A DNA stretch of 64,000 nt from Thermodesulfobacteriota bacterium (GCA_040753795.1 JBFMDX010000003.1:282458-346457), one strand, 5' to 3'. Counted from the stretch's first letter, positions 25,354 to 35,528 are shown. Notes: generated from the letters alone by a model not told the origin. Numbers and translations: made by a program.

Positions 25354-26298
25354 TCACTGCCGCAAATAGAACAATCGGCGAAGCCGGAGGGAGTACTGGA
25401 AAAAAATGGATCGTATTCTGGGGCCCACCCGCTTCCACAGCGGTCTTTTGTTTTGTTTGTAAAAGGCTTTCAGCCGCTTAATAAAAATTTTCTTCTCTGT
25501 CAGATCGGTTTCAAAATACGTAATGGGGGAAAGAGATGGATGGGGATCATGACGCTTAACCCGCTTGAAATGGGTGCCATCATCATATCCGATATGCTGA
25601 ACCATGGTTTCTACAGGATGAAGGCACAAACCGCCTTGCTTGAAAACCGCGGCATACCAGAATACCGCCCATGTTCTCATCCCGCCGTAGTAATTGAGCA
25701 TGACCTGATCCCAGAAATTACAGCAGCCATCCAGATTGAAACGTTTGATCACCCGGGGAGAAAATTCGGCGATCACCGCGGCAGGGTCCCGTCGAAAATG
25801 TTTCCATGCCCGTTGCCAGGTTGCCCAGCCCAGAGTAGTCGGGCACCTGTAAAAAACGGTCTGCGGCAAGCCGGTAGCGTCAATGGGAAACATGTATCCG
25901 GTAATGTGCCAGACCCTTGTTTCATCCTTGTAAAGCGCCAGCGCTTCATTAATAAACCGCAAAAAAAAGGGGCCGGTCACCAGATCATCCTCAAGAACGA
26001 TGACCCGGCCATAGGCATTGACGACCCGGGTGACGCCATCGATGATCGAATCCGCCAGTCCCCAGTTTTTTTCACGCTCAACGATTGTAATCTTTTTAAA
26101 TCCGGCGACTGTCCGGATATAGCTGCGGACCTCTTTAACATTCTCTCCGTCTGCTTCTGTTCCCGGCCCGTCTGAAAAAATAAACAGATCGCTTTCCCGG
26201 GCCAGTTCATTTTTCTGAAGGGATTCTACGGTCTGCCGAGTATGCCCGGGACGATTATAAACAAACAGAACAATAGGGGCTAAAGGTAACTTCTTCAT
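25354..26298 (-). CDS. GNT-I-like GT-A glycosyltransferase
   Basis: The 314-residue protein begins MKKLPLAPIVLFVYNRPGHT and has IVLEDDLVTGPFFLRF, the EDD metal-binding motif of the GNT-I/POMGNT-type family often called hemolytic protein HlpA-like. The mid part (GWATWQRAWKHF) is also typical. Cytoplasmic. Its start overlaps the stop of the GT2 gene upstream by 4 bases. Confidence 0.8.
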   Translation of the reverse strand: MKKLPLAPIVLFVYNRPGHTRQTVESLQKNELARESDLFIFSDGPGTEADGENVKEVRSYIRTVAGFKKITIVEREKNWGLADSIIDGVTRVVNAYGRVIVLEDDLVTGPFFLRFINEALALYKDETRVWHITGYMFPIDATGLPQTVFYRCPTTLGWATWQRAWKHFRRDPAAVIAEFSPRVIKRFNLDGCCNFWDQVMLNYYGGMRTWAVFWYAAVFKQGGLCLHPVETMVQHIGYDDGTHFKRVKRHDPHPSLSPITYFETDLTEKKIFIKRLKAFYKQNKRPLWKRVGPRIRSIFFQYSLRLRRLFYLRQ

Positions 26299-27152
26299 TT
26301 TCTCGTTTGCCCCTTTATGCTTTTAAAAATATTCCGTCCGGCACGGGCCCAAATCTTAAAGAGATTCAAGGGAATCCATCTGACCGGGAAAGCCAGAAAA
26401 ACGAACGCGGTCAAATAAATCGGGTTCATGACACTTTTCTTGGCAAATAAGGTCTTGAGAACACCCTGCACGTCCGTATCCTCGGCGATATTACGGACTC
26501 CTGTCGTAACCGGATTGGGAATCAGGTAAACATCCGGATCCGTGAGCAAATGATAGCCTTTCCGCAAGGCCCGCATGGTAAACTCATAATCGGAACCGTA
26601 ATGGGGGAGCAACCGCGGGTAAAAGCCTCCGATGTCTTCAAGAGAATCCCATCTTAAAAACAATCCCCTGGTTGAAAGACAGTTGATGTTTTCCGGTGAA
26701 TCCGCCGCCGTAAAACTCATGTACCGGAAATCGGCATGGACGCCGGTTTCTGAAATTATTCCCGTTGATTCATCGAGCGCTCTTGCCAGTAATAAAGTTT
26801 TTCGCCTCTGCTGCACTTCGGCCAGGGCTCTTTCGAGAAAATCCTCCTGAAAAACGACATCATCATTGATCATCAGAATAATGTCCGAGGGGTCCGGCCG
26901 AAGCCGTCTCAACCAGTTAATCCCCTGCTGCAGACTCCCGGCCCACCACCAGTTTCCCTCACCCCGGATGACCGTGAGCTTCCCCGGATCCAATAAAGCC
27001 CGCGTCATGGCCTCCGTGCCGTCAGCGGACCCATCGTCGAGCAATACCAGATGAAAGTTCTGGTACGTCTGGATTTTCAGGCAATCGACAAAACGCTGAG
27101 TGATTTCCCTGCGGTTATGAACCGGCAAGAGGATATAAACACGCCGGCTCAT
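26295..27152 (-). CDS. GT2 glycosyltransferase
   Basis: The 285-residue protein shows VYILLPVHNRREITQ, LLDDGSADGT and IILMINDDVVF, which replaces the DxD with NDD, as in rhamnosyltransferase-like GT2 enzymes. A hydrophobic stretch (about 245-265) near the end may touch the membrane. It overlaps both neighbours by 4 bases, so three genes form one translationally coupled block. Confidence 0.86.
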   Translation of the reverse strand: MSRRVYILLPVHNRREITQRFVDCLKIQTYQNFHLVLLDDGSADGTEAMTRALLDPGKLTVIRGEGNWWWAGSLQQGINWLRRLRPDPSDIILMINDDVVFQEDFLERALAEVQQRRKTLLLARALDESTGIISETGVHADFRYMSFTAADSPENINCLSTRGLFLRWDSLEDIGGFYPRLLPHYGSDYEFTMRALRKGYHLLTDPDVYLIPNPVTTGVRNIAEDTDVQGVLKTLFAKKSVMNPIYLTAFVFLAFPVRWIPLNLFKIWARAGRNIFKSIKGQTRK

Positions 27153-28111
27153 ATTTTTTCCAGAATAAAAAGATAATTATCCCCCATATTCACGGCATCA
27201 GACAACCGCGTCAGCACATGGTTAAGCTTACCCTGATGCAGCAGCCCGAGCATCTTCAATAAAAATTTCATGCGCCCGTCAATTTCGGATCTTTTCCCGA
27301 CGGCCCAGCCCGCCCAGAATTTAGAAGGGGTACCCGGGGGGGGGCAGGTAACCAGATGCGCCCACTGATAATGCAGCCATGAGGATGAGGTCATCGTCCG
27401 CATACATACCAGCCGCAGTCCTGCCCGCGCCGCGGCCAGGCGCATGGACTCTCTTGTGAAAAACTGCAGGTGATAGGGAGCATGCCAGTTAATCCATTTT
27501 TTCCCGAATATTCTGGCACCCGCGCCCTGAATGTTGGGTGTGGTCAGGACGACTCCTCCCCGCGATTTTAGAATCCGCGCCACTCCCCGCAACATCTTCC
27601 CCGGATCGGTGACATGCTCAATGACCTGATTCATAGTCACAAAATCAAAGCACCCCGGCTCATAGACATCAGGGTCAAACAAACCCAGATGGACTTTAAA
27701 ACCGAACTTTTCAGCAACGCGGTGGATATTGTCATCCGCCTCCACGCCGTACACCTCGCATCCGCGGGATTGCAGATATCCCAGGGATTGCCCGAACCCG
27801 CAGCCGATATCGAGAACTTTTACATGGGGAGGAACCCAGAGAAAGGCGGCGCTGGCATCTCCGTTCAACCAACCGCAGAATCCGCGAAGCCTCTTGTGCG
27901 GCGTATACTCATCCACATTAAAAGACGCCCGGGGATAGTAGCGTGAATACAATTCACACAACTGGTCGGGCGAAAAATCATTGGGTAGAAAAACGTGCCC
28001 GCAATTATCGCAACGTCTTAACTCGAAAAAACCCGGGAAGCCGTAACGGTCATCGTATAAATCCATCCATAAAATTCTGGATCGGGAATCGCAAACAGGA
28101 CAAACGGTCAA
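27149..28111 (-). CDS. class I SAM methyltransferase with N-terminal zinc-ribbon
   Basis: The 320-residue protein starts with two CxxC pairs (CPVC, 4-7; CDNC, near 34-37), then the SAM motif VLDIGCGFGQSLG and FVTMNQVIEHV. The arrangement matches Methyltransf_23-type enzymes with an N-terminal zinc ribbon that modify sugars in polysaccharide loci. It may methylate a glycan hydroxyl; the acceptor cannot be read. Confidence 0.83.
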   Translation of the reverse strand: MTVCPVCDSRSRILWMDLYDDRYGFPGFFELRRCDNCGHVFLPNDFSPDQLCELYSRYYPRASFNVDEYTPHKRLRGFCGWLNGDASAAFLWVPPHVKVLDIGCGFGQSLGYLQSRGCEVYGVEADDNIHRVAEKFGFKVHLGLFDPDVYEPGCFDFVTMNQVIEHVTDPGKMLRGVARILKSRGGVVLTTPNIQGAGARIFGKKWINWHAPYHLQFFTRESMRLAAARAGLRLVCMRTMTSSSWLHYQWAHLVTCPPPGTPSKFWAGWAVGKRSEIDGRMKFLLKMLGLLHQGKLNHVLTRLSDAVNMGDNYLFILEKI

Positions 28112-28219
28112 TCATTCCCCCTGCTCAACATCACAACATCAAAATAGTAAAGAAAAACCGCCTGGCCCGACTCAGGAATGTGTTGCTTCGGCCGTCGCGG
28201 AGGTTGTTTTGAATTGATG

Positions 28220-29206
28220 TCAGGACCGGTCGCGTACTTTCCTTTTTACCTGGGCGTCTATCCATTTATAGGTTTCGGCCATTCCCCGCGCCAGCGGCTG
28301 TGTCGGTCTCCAGCTCAACCGTTTTTCAATCAGGCGGTTGTCAGAATTTCTTCCCCGGACGCCGAGGGGGCCGGGGACATGTTTGATACGTAAAGTTTTA
28401 CCGGCGATCTTCATCACCATTTCCGCCAGTTGATTGATGGAGACCATTTCATCGGAGCCGATATTGACCGGCCCGGTCCAATCCGACCGCATCAGCCTGA
28501 GGGTTCCCTCCAGGCATTCGTCAATATATAAAAAGGACCGGGTCTGTAAGCCGTCCCCCCACATTTCGATCTGCCCCCCATCCGGGCATTCCGCCACTTT
28601 CCGGCACATGGCTGCGGGCGCTTTTTCCTTGCCGCCCTCCCAGGTGCCCTCGGGGCCGAAAATATTGTGGTATCGGGCAATTCTCGATTCAATGCCGTAA
28701 TTTCTGTGGAAGCTCAAATACAGCCGTTCGCTGAACAGTTTTTCCCAGCCGTATTCGCTGTCCGGCGCAGCCGGGTAGGCGCTGTCTTCGGCGCAGTTGG
28801 GGTTTTCCGGATCAAGCTGATTATACTCGGGATAAATACACGCCGATGACGAATAAAAAATTCTTCTGGTGTTTCTTTTCAATACGGCATCCAGCATATT
28901 CAAATTGATCAGACCGGAATTGTGCATGATATCGGCATCCTTCTCGCCGGTAAATACATATCCCGCTCCGCCCATATCCGCCGCGAACTGGAAGACCTCG
29001 TCAAACCGCTGATCAACGGCGCTGCGGCAGACATAGGGATCTCTCAAGTCACCGATTAAAAAATCGTCGGCCGCCGTTGCACTGAATTCAGGATATTTCA
29101 GGTCTACCCCTCGAACCCAGAAACCTTCCTTCTTCAGTCTTATCACCATATGAGAACCGATAAAACCCCCGGCGCCGCAAACCAGCGCCCGCTTCAGATC
29201 TGCCAT
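28220..29206 (-). CDS. NAD-dependent epimerase, GDP-mannose-3,5-epimerase-like
   Basis: The 328-residue SDR protein has GAGGFIGSH (cofactor), the SSSACIYPEYNQ stretch and YGWEKLFSER (catalytic Tyr-Lys pair). Those two motifs are characteristic of GDP-mannose 3,5-epimerase. It would convert GDP-mannose to GDP-L-galactose or GDP-gulose, giving a rare sugar for the polymer. Substrate is inferred from motif similarity only. Confidence 0.82.
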   Translation of the reverse strand: MADLKRALVCGAGGFIGSHMVIRLKKEGFWVRGVDLKYPEFSATAADDFLIGDLRDPYVCRSAVDQRFDEVFQFAADMGGAGYVFTGEKDADIMHNSGLINLNMLDAVLKRNTRRIFYSSSACIYPEYNQLDPENPNCAEDSAYPAAPDSEYGWEKLFSERLYLSFHRNYGIESRIARYHNIFGPEGTWEGGKEKAPAAMCRKVAECPDGGQIEMWGDGLQTRSFLYIDECLEGTLRLMRSDWTGPVNIGSDEMVSINQLAEMVMKIAGKTLRIKHVPGPLGVRGRNSDNRLIEKRLSWRPTQPLARGMAETYKWIDAQVKRKVRDRS

Positions 29207-29252
29207 TTCGCGATTTCCTCGTTTACCGTCTACCGATTAATGATCAACACCG

Positions 29253-30617
29253 CTATTTCTTGTCATTCCCCCATATTTGCCGAAGCTGCGCCGCATTGGC
29301 CGCGTCGCTCACACTGCGACCGACCGGAACATAGGTTATCCCGGAAACGCCTGACAATTCCTGGTCCAGTATGCGCCAGAAATCAACCACCGTCACCGGC
29401 CGGTGCCGGAAATCCGCGGCCTTCAATTTCTTAAATACCGGATCCGGTGTTGTAATCAGAACCGTGTCGGCCTGTTCCAGGCAGGTATCCAGAGAATCCA
29501 GGACCAGGGCGTCGTAGGCGAGTTCCGCCCTTGCCGTTTCACCCGCCAGCGGATCGAAGCCGATAACCCGCTCGCCCGAGCCGGCCAGTGATTTTGCCAG
29601 CGCAATCGACTGGGATTCTTCAATCACATGACTCATCGGTTTATAGGCCAGCCCCAAAATCGCGATCGTCGACCCCTTTCTGACCAGGTTCTTTATCTGT
29701 CGGAACAGCCGCTCCGGGATATGGCGGTTGGACTGGTCGGTGGTTTCCGCCAGAGATGCCTTCACGCCCAGTTCGCGGGCAATGAAACCCAGCGCCACGT
29801 TATCGCGGGGAAAGCAGGGGCCGCCGTAACCGAGGCCGCCCTTTAGATACTTCATCCCGATACGCGAATCGGCTCCGAGCGCATCGGTTACGACATCCAC
29901 ATCCCCTCCGGGGATTTTTTCGCACAATTCCGCCAGCATGTTGGCAAACGCGATTTTAGCGGTAACAAACGTATTGACTGAAATTTTTGTCAGTTCGGCG
30001 TTTTCCAGGCTCATCCGCTTGCAGGGCGGCTTGTTTTCCATGATCTGGGCATAGCACTCCTCCAACTGACTGCCGCAGCGGCTGTCAAACTCACCGATAA
30101 GCGTAAAATCCGGATTCAGGAAATTATGGAGAATGCTGCCCAGGGCGATGAATTCCGGGCTGTAACATAAGCCGAAGTCCTTCCCGCAGGTTTTCCCGGA
30201 CTCGCTCTCCAGAATCGGCTGCAGGCCGTACCTTGTGGAGCCGGGCAGTACCGTGCTGGTCAGCACCACGTTGTGATAGCCCTTCTTGACCGCCAGCGCC
30301 CGGCCGATCTCGCGAAACGCCCATCTGGCGTATTGCAGGGAAAAGGCGCCGTTCTCGTCACTGGGAGTGGGTACGATAACAAAGGACAGGTCCGAGTTGA
30401 CGATAGCCTCCTGGTGATCCAGGGTGGCCCTGATCCGTGACCCATTCCTGGCGATGGTCTCTTCCAGCCGCGTTTCCTGTATGGGGGCAAGACCGGCGTT
30501 GACCGCGTCCACGGCCTTTTTGTTCACGTCCACGCCCACCACTTCAAAACCGCGGTCGGCGATGGCGGCGGCCATGCTGGCGCCCAGTTTTCCCAACCCG
30601 ATAACCGAAAATCGCAT
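29253..30617 (-). CDS. UDP-glucose/GDP-mannose dehydrogenase family protein
   Basis: From MRFSVIGLGKLG (454 residues) the protein has the NAD motif, the catalytic-Cys segment GGPCFPRDNVALG and the C-terminal AILGLAYKPMS. It oxidises a nucleotide sugar to its uronate. GGAGGGAA before ATG 30617 argues against the 22-residue-longer frame. The long insertion-free middle is normal for UDP-Glc/UDP-ManNAc dehydrogenases. It supplies acidic sugar to the polymer. Confidence 0.88.
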   Translation of the reverse strand: MRFSVIGLGKLGASMAAAIADRGFEVVGVDVNKKAVDAVNAGLAPIQETRLEETIARNGSRIRATLDHQEAIVNSDLSFVIVPTPSDENGAFSLQYARWAFREIGRALAVKKGYHNVVLTSTVLPGSTRYGLQPILESESGKTCGKDFGLCYSPEFIALGSILHNFLNPDFTLIGEFDSRCGSQLEECYAQIMENKPPCKRMSLENAELTKISVNTFVTAKIAFANMLAELCEKIPGGDVDVVTDALGADSRIGMKYLKGGLGYGGPCFPRDNVALGFIARELGVKASLAETTDQSNRHIPERLFRQIKNLVRKGSTIAILGLAYKPMSHVIEESQSIALAKSLAGSGERVIGFDPLAGETARAELAYDALVLDSLDTCLEQADTVLITTPDPVFKKLKAADFRHRPVTVVDFWRILDQELSGVSGITYVPVGRSVSDAANAAQLRQIWGNDKK

Positions 30618-30646
30618 ATTCAATTTTCCCTCCACATTATCGCATC

Positions 30647-31492
30647 TCACGTCGACAAACGCGCCCGGGTTAAAAGATGCCACCCCAACTCTTTTTCCAA
30701 TTCCGCCAGTTGTTCATCACTGACCGTCGCCCAAGCCGCATCCTTGACATATTTATAATTCTTGTAAGCGGTCACATCCCAGGTAAAAATATGGGCCTTT
30801 CGCATTTCGAGAATTTCAAAGCCGGTCAGCAGCGTTCCGACTTCATTGAAAGTATAGGTATAGGTCACCGGGCAGCCGGTCTGCGCCTCGGAGTTCCGGG
30901 CGATCAACTCATCCAGGCGGCCCATATCCCAGATCCCTTCCTCCTTCATGATCCAGAAAAGTTTATAACTGGCTTTGCTGTAAAGCATCAGCCGCAATTC
31001 ACTGTGGCCGGCCATATATTTGCGGATACAGCGGATAACGTTTTCCGGGCAGGGCGTGTGGTGAATCACGCCGAAAGAGTAAACCAGATCATACGGTTCA
31101 ACCGGGACAAATCGATCGAGCGTTTCGCTGTTCCCGCAAAAAAACTTCACCCGATCGCTGAGGTTGTATACTTCCGCCCGTTTCCGCGCCATCCGCAGCG
31201 ATTCCTCCGACAGGTCGACCGCCGTCACCTGCGCCCCGGCCCTGGCAAAGTTGATGGTATCCGTGCCAATACCGCATCCGATCTCCAGCACCCGTTTCCC
31301 CCGCCATTTGAGGAACTCGGCAAACCCCGGGATATGGGGCTCGACAAAATACTTGCGGGTTTCCACCTCATCGAAAAACTCCCTGGTGCCGGGCGATTTG
31401 TCGGAATGGCGGATATTGCAGGGCCGGGCGTCCCAGTAGTCCCTGACCTTTTCAATCGGCACTTTTGTGAAACTCGACATCGCGCTCTTCAC
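30647..31492 (-). CDS. class I SAM methyltransferase
   Basis: The 281-residue protein has VLEIGCGIGTDTINFARAGA (SAM motif), AVDLSEESL and YSFGVIHHTP. The N-terminus VRDYWDARPCNIRHS is shared with a set of methyltransferases next to polysaccharide genes. The acceptor is unknown. It is preceded by two GT-A-like paralogues on the same strand. Confidence 0.83.
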   Translation of the reverse strand: MKSAMSSFTKVPIEKVRDYWDARPCNIRHSDKSPGTREFFDEVETRKYFVEPHIPGFAEFLKWRGKRVLEIGCGIGTDTINFARAGAQVTAVDLSEESLRMARKRAEVYNLSDRVKFFCGNSETLDRFVPVEPYDLVYSFGVIHHTPCPENVIRCIRKYMAGHSELRLMLYSKASYKLFWIMKEEGIWDMGRLDELIARNSEAQTGCPVTYTYTFNEVGTLLTGFEILEMRKAHIFTWDVTAYKNYKYVKDAAWATVSDEQLAELEKELGWHLLTRARLST

Positions 31493-31520
31493 TCCTCTAC
31501 TGTTTCATACCGGATCCGGT

Positions 31521-32552
31521 TCATCGCGGCGCCACGATCCGCTCGACCAAGGGCATATCGACCAGTCCCCAGCGGTCATCCTTGTTGAAAAAAATCGGTG
31601 CCTTTTCTTTTTTCATCTGGTTGACCCATGTCAGGTACTGACTGTAATCCAAACGGGTGATGCCGGCTTTTTCCAGCCGCTCCTCCATCATCAGGCCGCC
31701 GATCCCCGGTGTCCAGCCCGAACCCGGGTCATGCTCGATATGATAAATCCGCATCGGATCTTTTAAACACGTTTCCCGCGCGCCGGCAAAATGCGCCGCG
31801 TGACAGAGCAGGCCGTCAAGATAATATGAAAAGATCTCCATCTCCGGATAGCCGCGCACTGCCTGCCATTTGTCTCTGGACAGTAAAGTAAAATCCCCGC
31901 AGGCATTCGTATGCAGGGAGGGCGCGAGCCAGGCGAATAAACGCTTGAGCCTCCCCTTTAACGATTGATTGGCGGGATGGACCGGGACGGTCTTCCCGCC
32001 TTTGATTTCAAACGTCCCGCCGTTCCGGTACATACGGGTGACATGTTTGCGGCACCAGGCCAGCTGCTCGGGAACGGTCAACCCGGCGGGGAGATCCGCC
32101 GTCACGTCGTATCGGTCAACCCGGTACATCCGGTCGGTTCTCAACTGACCGGATGCCAGCGTTTGCATCAGTTCGTCGGAAAACAGAATATCAATGTTGG
32201 TCGCCAGGACAAACGACCCATGCGCCCGGCGGACTCCCGCGTTCTTGGCGATCATCTGGAATAACGGCAGTTTGTCCGAATTTTCAAACCGTCGGTGCAC
32301 CGTCTCCGGAACCTCGATGAACCGCACCGCGCACCGTCCCGTATTCTCCGGCCATCGCAGCGCTTCAAACAATCGCGGGCGTTCCGGTGCCGGGTTCCAT
32401 TCCACGACAATCAGTTCCGCGTCCAGGCAGTGGCGGTTGCATTGCGCGATAAGGGCATCCGTAAAAAGCTGCATCCGAAACAGGAGATTGCCGCCGTGAT
32501 CATCATTACGCGATGCCACCACAAAAGAGATATAGGGTGAAGATACCGCCAT
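31521..32552 (-). CDS. GT-A-like protein, paralogue 1
   Basis: The 343-residue protein begins MAVSSPYISFVVASRNDDHGGNLL and has VLATNIDILFSDELM, which reads like a metal-binding strand of a GT-A glycosyltransferase, and CLKDPMRIYHIEHDPGSGW near the end. It is clearly paralogous to the next gene in order, start and these motifs. The family is uncharacterised; an inverting or retaining transferase is plausible but unproved. Confidence 0.65.
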   Translation of the reverse strand: MAVSSPYISFVVASRNDDHGGNLLFRMQLFTDALIAQCNRHCLDAELIVVEWNPAPERPRLFEALRWPENTGRCAVRFIEVPETVHRRFENSDKLPLFQMIAKNAGVRRAHGSFVLATNIDILFSDELMQTLASGQLRTDRMYRVDRYDVTADLPAGLTVPEQLAWCRKHVTRMYRNGGTFEIKGGKTVPVHPANQSLKGRLKRLFAWLAPSLHTNACGDFTLLSRDKWQAVRGYPEMEIFSYYLDGLLCHAAHFAGARETCLKDPMRIYHIEHDPGSGWTPGIGGLMMEERLEKAGITRLDYSQYLTWVNQMKKEKAPIFFNKDDRWGLVDMPLVERIVAPR

Positions 32553-32559
32553 TTTCCTG

Positions 32560-33672
32560 TTAAGCCCCTATCCGGGTTTCGGGCAACTCCTCGCTCGCCA
32601 GGCCCCAGTCCTCGGTATTGTAGATCAGGCGTTTCCCCTCCCGGCTTGCCCGGAACGCCCGGCCAAGCATCAGCTTCATATCCAGCATGGGAATACCCGC
32701 CCTGGCAATTCTTTCGTAAAGCAGCTCCTGTCCCTCGGGGGTATACCCCGAACCGATATCGTGCTCGATATGGTAAATCCGCAGCGGGTCTTTTAAAACT
32801 TTCTCACGCACGCCGGCAAGATAAAGGGCATGAAGCAGATGGGAATCCAGATGCATGGAAAACCCTTCCCATTCCCAGTATCCCCTTACCGCCTGCCAGG
32901 AAGCGGCATCCGTCAGGGTAAAATCACCGCAGGCGTTCATATGCAGGCGCGGATAATTTCCGCTTTTCATCAACCTGATCCAGACCTTCACAAAAGACCT
33001 CAAGTACCGGATCGCCCACAACATGACATTTTCTTTCAACCGCCGCTGGTAGCGCAGATTATGCAGGAGAAACACAAGGTAAGGGAGCGGGGTCAGCGGA
33101 TGCTGGGCCCAGCGGTCCTCGCCGGTGACGAGATTGCGCGAGCAATATCGTCCATGTATCCGCAGGACATGCCAGCGGCAGTAGGTCAGCAGACCGTCCA
33201 TCGTCATGTCGGGAGGAATATCGCCATACACATCAAAACGATCGATCCGGTAGACAAAACCCGGTTTGAGGCGCCCCAGGCGGATGGACCGCATCAGTTC
33301 GTCCGAAAACAGGATGTCGATGTTGGTCGCCAGTATGAACCGGCCCCGTGCCCTTCGGATGCCCACGTTCTTGGCGATCATCTGGAACAAGGGGAGCCGG
33401 TCCGAATGCCGGAACCGGCTATGAATCGCCTCCGGCACCTCGACAATCCGAACGGTACAACGGCCGGTACCCGAAGGCCATCGCAACGCTTCTGACAACC
33501 GCGGCCGGTCCGCCGGCGGGTTCCACTCCACCAAGATCAATTCGGCATCCAGGTCGTGACGGTTGCACTGGGCGATCACACCATTGACAAAAAGCTGCAT
33601 CCGATGCAGCAGGTTGCCGCCATGGTCATCGTTTCTGCTGGTGGCGACGATCGACAGTGTTTTCAAAACCAT
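32560..33672 (-). CDS. GT-A-like protein, paralogue 2
   Basis: The 370-residue protein shares SRNDDHGGNLLHRMQLF, ILVEWNP, IRRARGRF, ILATNIDILFSDELM and LRIYHIEHDIGSG with its neighbour, but has an extra segment in the middle (about residues 175-235, rich in hydrophobic and basic residues). Tandem duplication followed by divergence is likely. Its 3' end stops 7 bases before the paralogue's start. Confidence 0.65.
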   Translation of the reverse strand: MVLKTLSIVATSRNDDHGGNLLHRMQLFVNGVIAQCNRHDLDAELILVEWNPPADRPRLSEALRWPSGTGRCTVRIVEVPEAIHSRFRHSDRLPLFQMIAKNVGIRRARGRFILATNIDILFSDELMRSIRLGRLKPGFVYRIDRFDVYGDIPPDMTMDGLLTYCRWHVLRIHGRYCSRNLVTGEDRWAQHPLTPLPYLVFLLHNLRYQRRLKENVMLWAIRYLRSFVKVWIRLMKSGNYPRLHMNACGDFTLTDAASWQAVRGYWEWEGFSMHLDSHLLHALYLAGVREKVLKDPLRIYHIEHDIGSGYTPEGQELLYERIARAGIPMLDMKLMLGRAFRASREGKRLIYNTEDWGLASEELPETRIGA

Positions 33673-33691
33673 ATTTCTCCTGTGTTGCCTC

Positions 33692-34621
33692 TTATTTCCT
33701 GATACCGGCCAGGATCCAGCTCGGGTTTATCCAGAATAGATCCGCCATTTGAGGCGCAAGCCAGTCATGTATTTCACTCACGGCATCGTAGACGCCCCGG
33801 ACGGATTCGAATGTTTCATAAACCTCCTTGACGGGGCAGAAATCATGCCACATCACCAGACCGCCAGGGCGCACCAGGCTCAAGGCTTTCCGCGTATCGC
33901 TGATCACGACCTCCCGGGAATGTCCTCCGTCTATCAGCACTGAATCGAAAAATCCTTCCGGATAGTTGGATATGTCCCAATCTCTGCTGTCGCAATAAAT
34001 CTGGCATACCCTTTTCCCGAGTTGCTTTTCCAGATACAGCCTGCCGATCATCCCGATGGCGTCCGTCTGGCAGCCGGCTCCGCTGAAAAGCTTCCTTTTA
34101 ACCCATAACGGGATATGAGTCGCCCAGGGAGGAAAAAAGCCATGCATCAGCGGAATCACCTGATAGGAATAGTCGCCGTCAGCCCGGGTTTCGCCCTCCG
34201 GCAAATTGATTGTCCAGACAGTCGCGCCGCACTCTTCCAGGCAACACATCACGCCCGTACCCTGCCAGGTGCCGAATTCAAGATGCCGTTGTGGCTTGAA
34301 ATGGCGATAGAGATATCTGAATATGGGCGCGTCATCAATCTCCATTTGCCATTGGGTTAATATTTTATTTTGCGCGTCTGGAGAACTTTCAAACGGAGGA
34401 TGAAATTCAAATTGCCTGTGCAAGTTGGTTACCGGTAGCGACCGAATGTCTATAGGCCTGAAAAGAGGCCCAACCCCCGCCGGGTTGTTTTTCACATCGT
34501 GCAACTCTTTTAATCTAACGGTAGAGGATTTTCTGTTGCGCAAAGGATTGCTGACAGAAAGAGGATGTTCAAGAACGAATAAAAGGGTATGCTTATCCAA
34601 ATCTTTAATAAAAAATTTCAT
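33692..34621 (-). CDS. class I SAM methyltransferase (Methyltransf_24 type)
   Basis: The 309-residue protein has HLEFGTWQGTGVMCCLEECG (SAM motif) and FDSVLIDGGHSREVV, the DGGH step typical of Methyltransf_24, which includes cephalosporin-hydroxylase-like and sugar O-methyltransferases. The N-terminal 80 residues resemble nothing I know. It probably decorates the polymer. Confidence 0.78.
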   Translation of the reverse strand: MKFFIKDLDKHTLLFVLEHPLSVSNPLRNRKSSTVRLKELHDVKNNPAGVGPLFRPIDIRSLPVTNLHRQFEFHPPFESSPDAQNKILTQWQMEIDDAPIFRYLYRHFKPQRHLEFGTWQGTGVMCCLEECGATVWTINLPEGETRADGDYSYQVIPLMHGFFPPWATHIPLWVKRKLFSGAGCQTDAIGMIGRLYLEKQLGKRVCQIYCDSRDWDISNYPEGFFDSVLIDGGHSREVVISDTRKALSLVRPGGLVMWHDFCPVKEVYETFESVRGVYDAVSEIHDWLAPQMADLFWINPSWILAGIRK

Positions 34622-34642
34622 GCGAGTGCTGCCCCATATCTT

Positions 34643-35389
34643 CTATTCAAAATATAGCGTAATTTTTTTCACATCCTCTTTGGAGTCACCTTTTGTCCCC
34701 AGCCTTGTAAGAAAATTGTCATAATCCAAAACCAAGGCTTCTTTGTATCCCAACGAAAGAAGCCAGTCCAAGGCCTGCATGTTGGACTGGCCCCTTTTAC
34801 TTAATGCATGATTCAATTCAACCATAACGTAAGGATTATATTTCAAAAGCGTTCTTTCAGCACCTTGCAACACTTCAAAATCAAATGAATCCACATCAAT
34901 TTTTATGCAATCTATTCTCGCCAGACAATTCGCATCGACAAAATCGTCGATGGTTGTAAAAACATATTTCTTTTTGTCCGGCCTATCGCCCCAGATTCTA
35001 TAAAGGCTGTCTATCTTTTCTCCGCTCTGTTTCCCCAAGGCCATTTTTAACGGCATGACATTCTGAATATGATGATATTTTAAATTTTTAAGCAGCATGG
35101 AATATGTTGAAGTCGGTTCAAAGGCATAGACATATCCTCGATAAGCCAGACGGGCGAATAATATAGAAAAATATCCTATATTGGCACCACAATCGAAAAG
35201 AACCCAATCATCTTTTATGTGATCAACAAACCAGCGTTTAGTCGACATTTCACATTCAGGATAATAATTTTTAAACACCTCATAATATTCTATTAACTCG
35301 ATCGGGGGATTATCCGGCACATGGGTGGCAATAATTTCTTTTTTACATGCCTTTCTTCTGCCACTCATCCTTATCCACCATTTTCCCAT
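34643..35389 (-). CDS. FkbM-family methyltransferase
   Basis: The 248-residue protein has VLFDCGANIGYFSILFA (SAM site), FEPTSTYSMLLKNL and RIDCIKIDVDSFDFEVLQGAE, the FkbM hallmark. FkbM enzymes O-methylate sugars or polyketides. The gene is visibly more AT-rich than its neighbours, suggesting a separate acquisition. Confidence 0.88.
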   Translation of the reverse strand: MGKWWIRMSGRRKACKKEIIATHVPDNPPIELIEYYEVFKNYYPECEMSTKRWFVDHIKDDWVLFDCGANIGYFSILFARLAYRGYVYAFEPTSTYSMLLKNLKYHHIQNVMPLKMALGKQSGEKIDSLYRIWGDRPDKKKYVFTTIDDFVDANCLARIDCIKIDVDSFDFEVLQGAERTLLKYNPYVMVELNHALSKRGQSNMQALDWLLSLGYKEALVLDYDNFLTRLGTKGDSKEDVKKITLYFE

Positions 35390-35528
35390 TTCGCTGTCCA
35401 GCCGTAATAATCAGTTTCAATTCTTAAATGCGACGATAAACACTGTTGTTTATTTGCTGTCCGGTGCTTTTTCGCCTTAACGTGCCTGGATCTCATCCGG
35501 CAATTCGAATTCGCCAGGCGCTTATATA

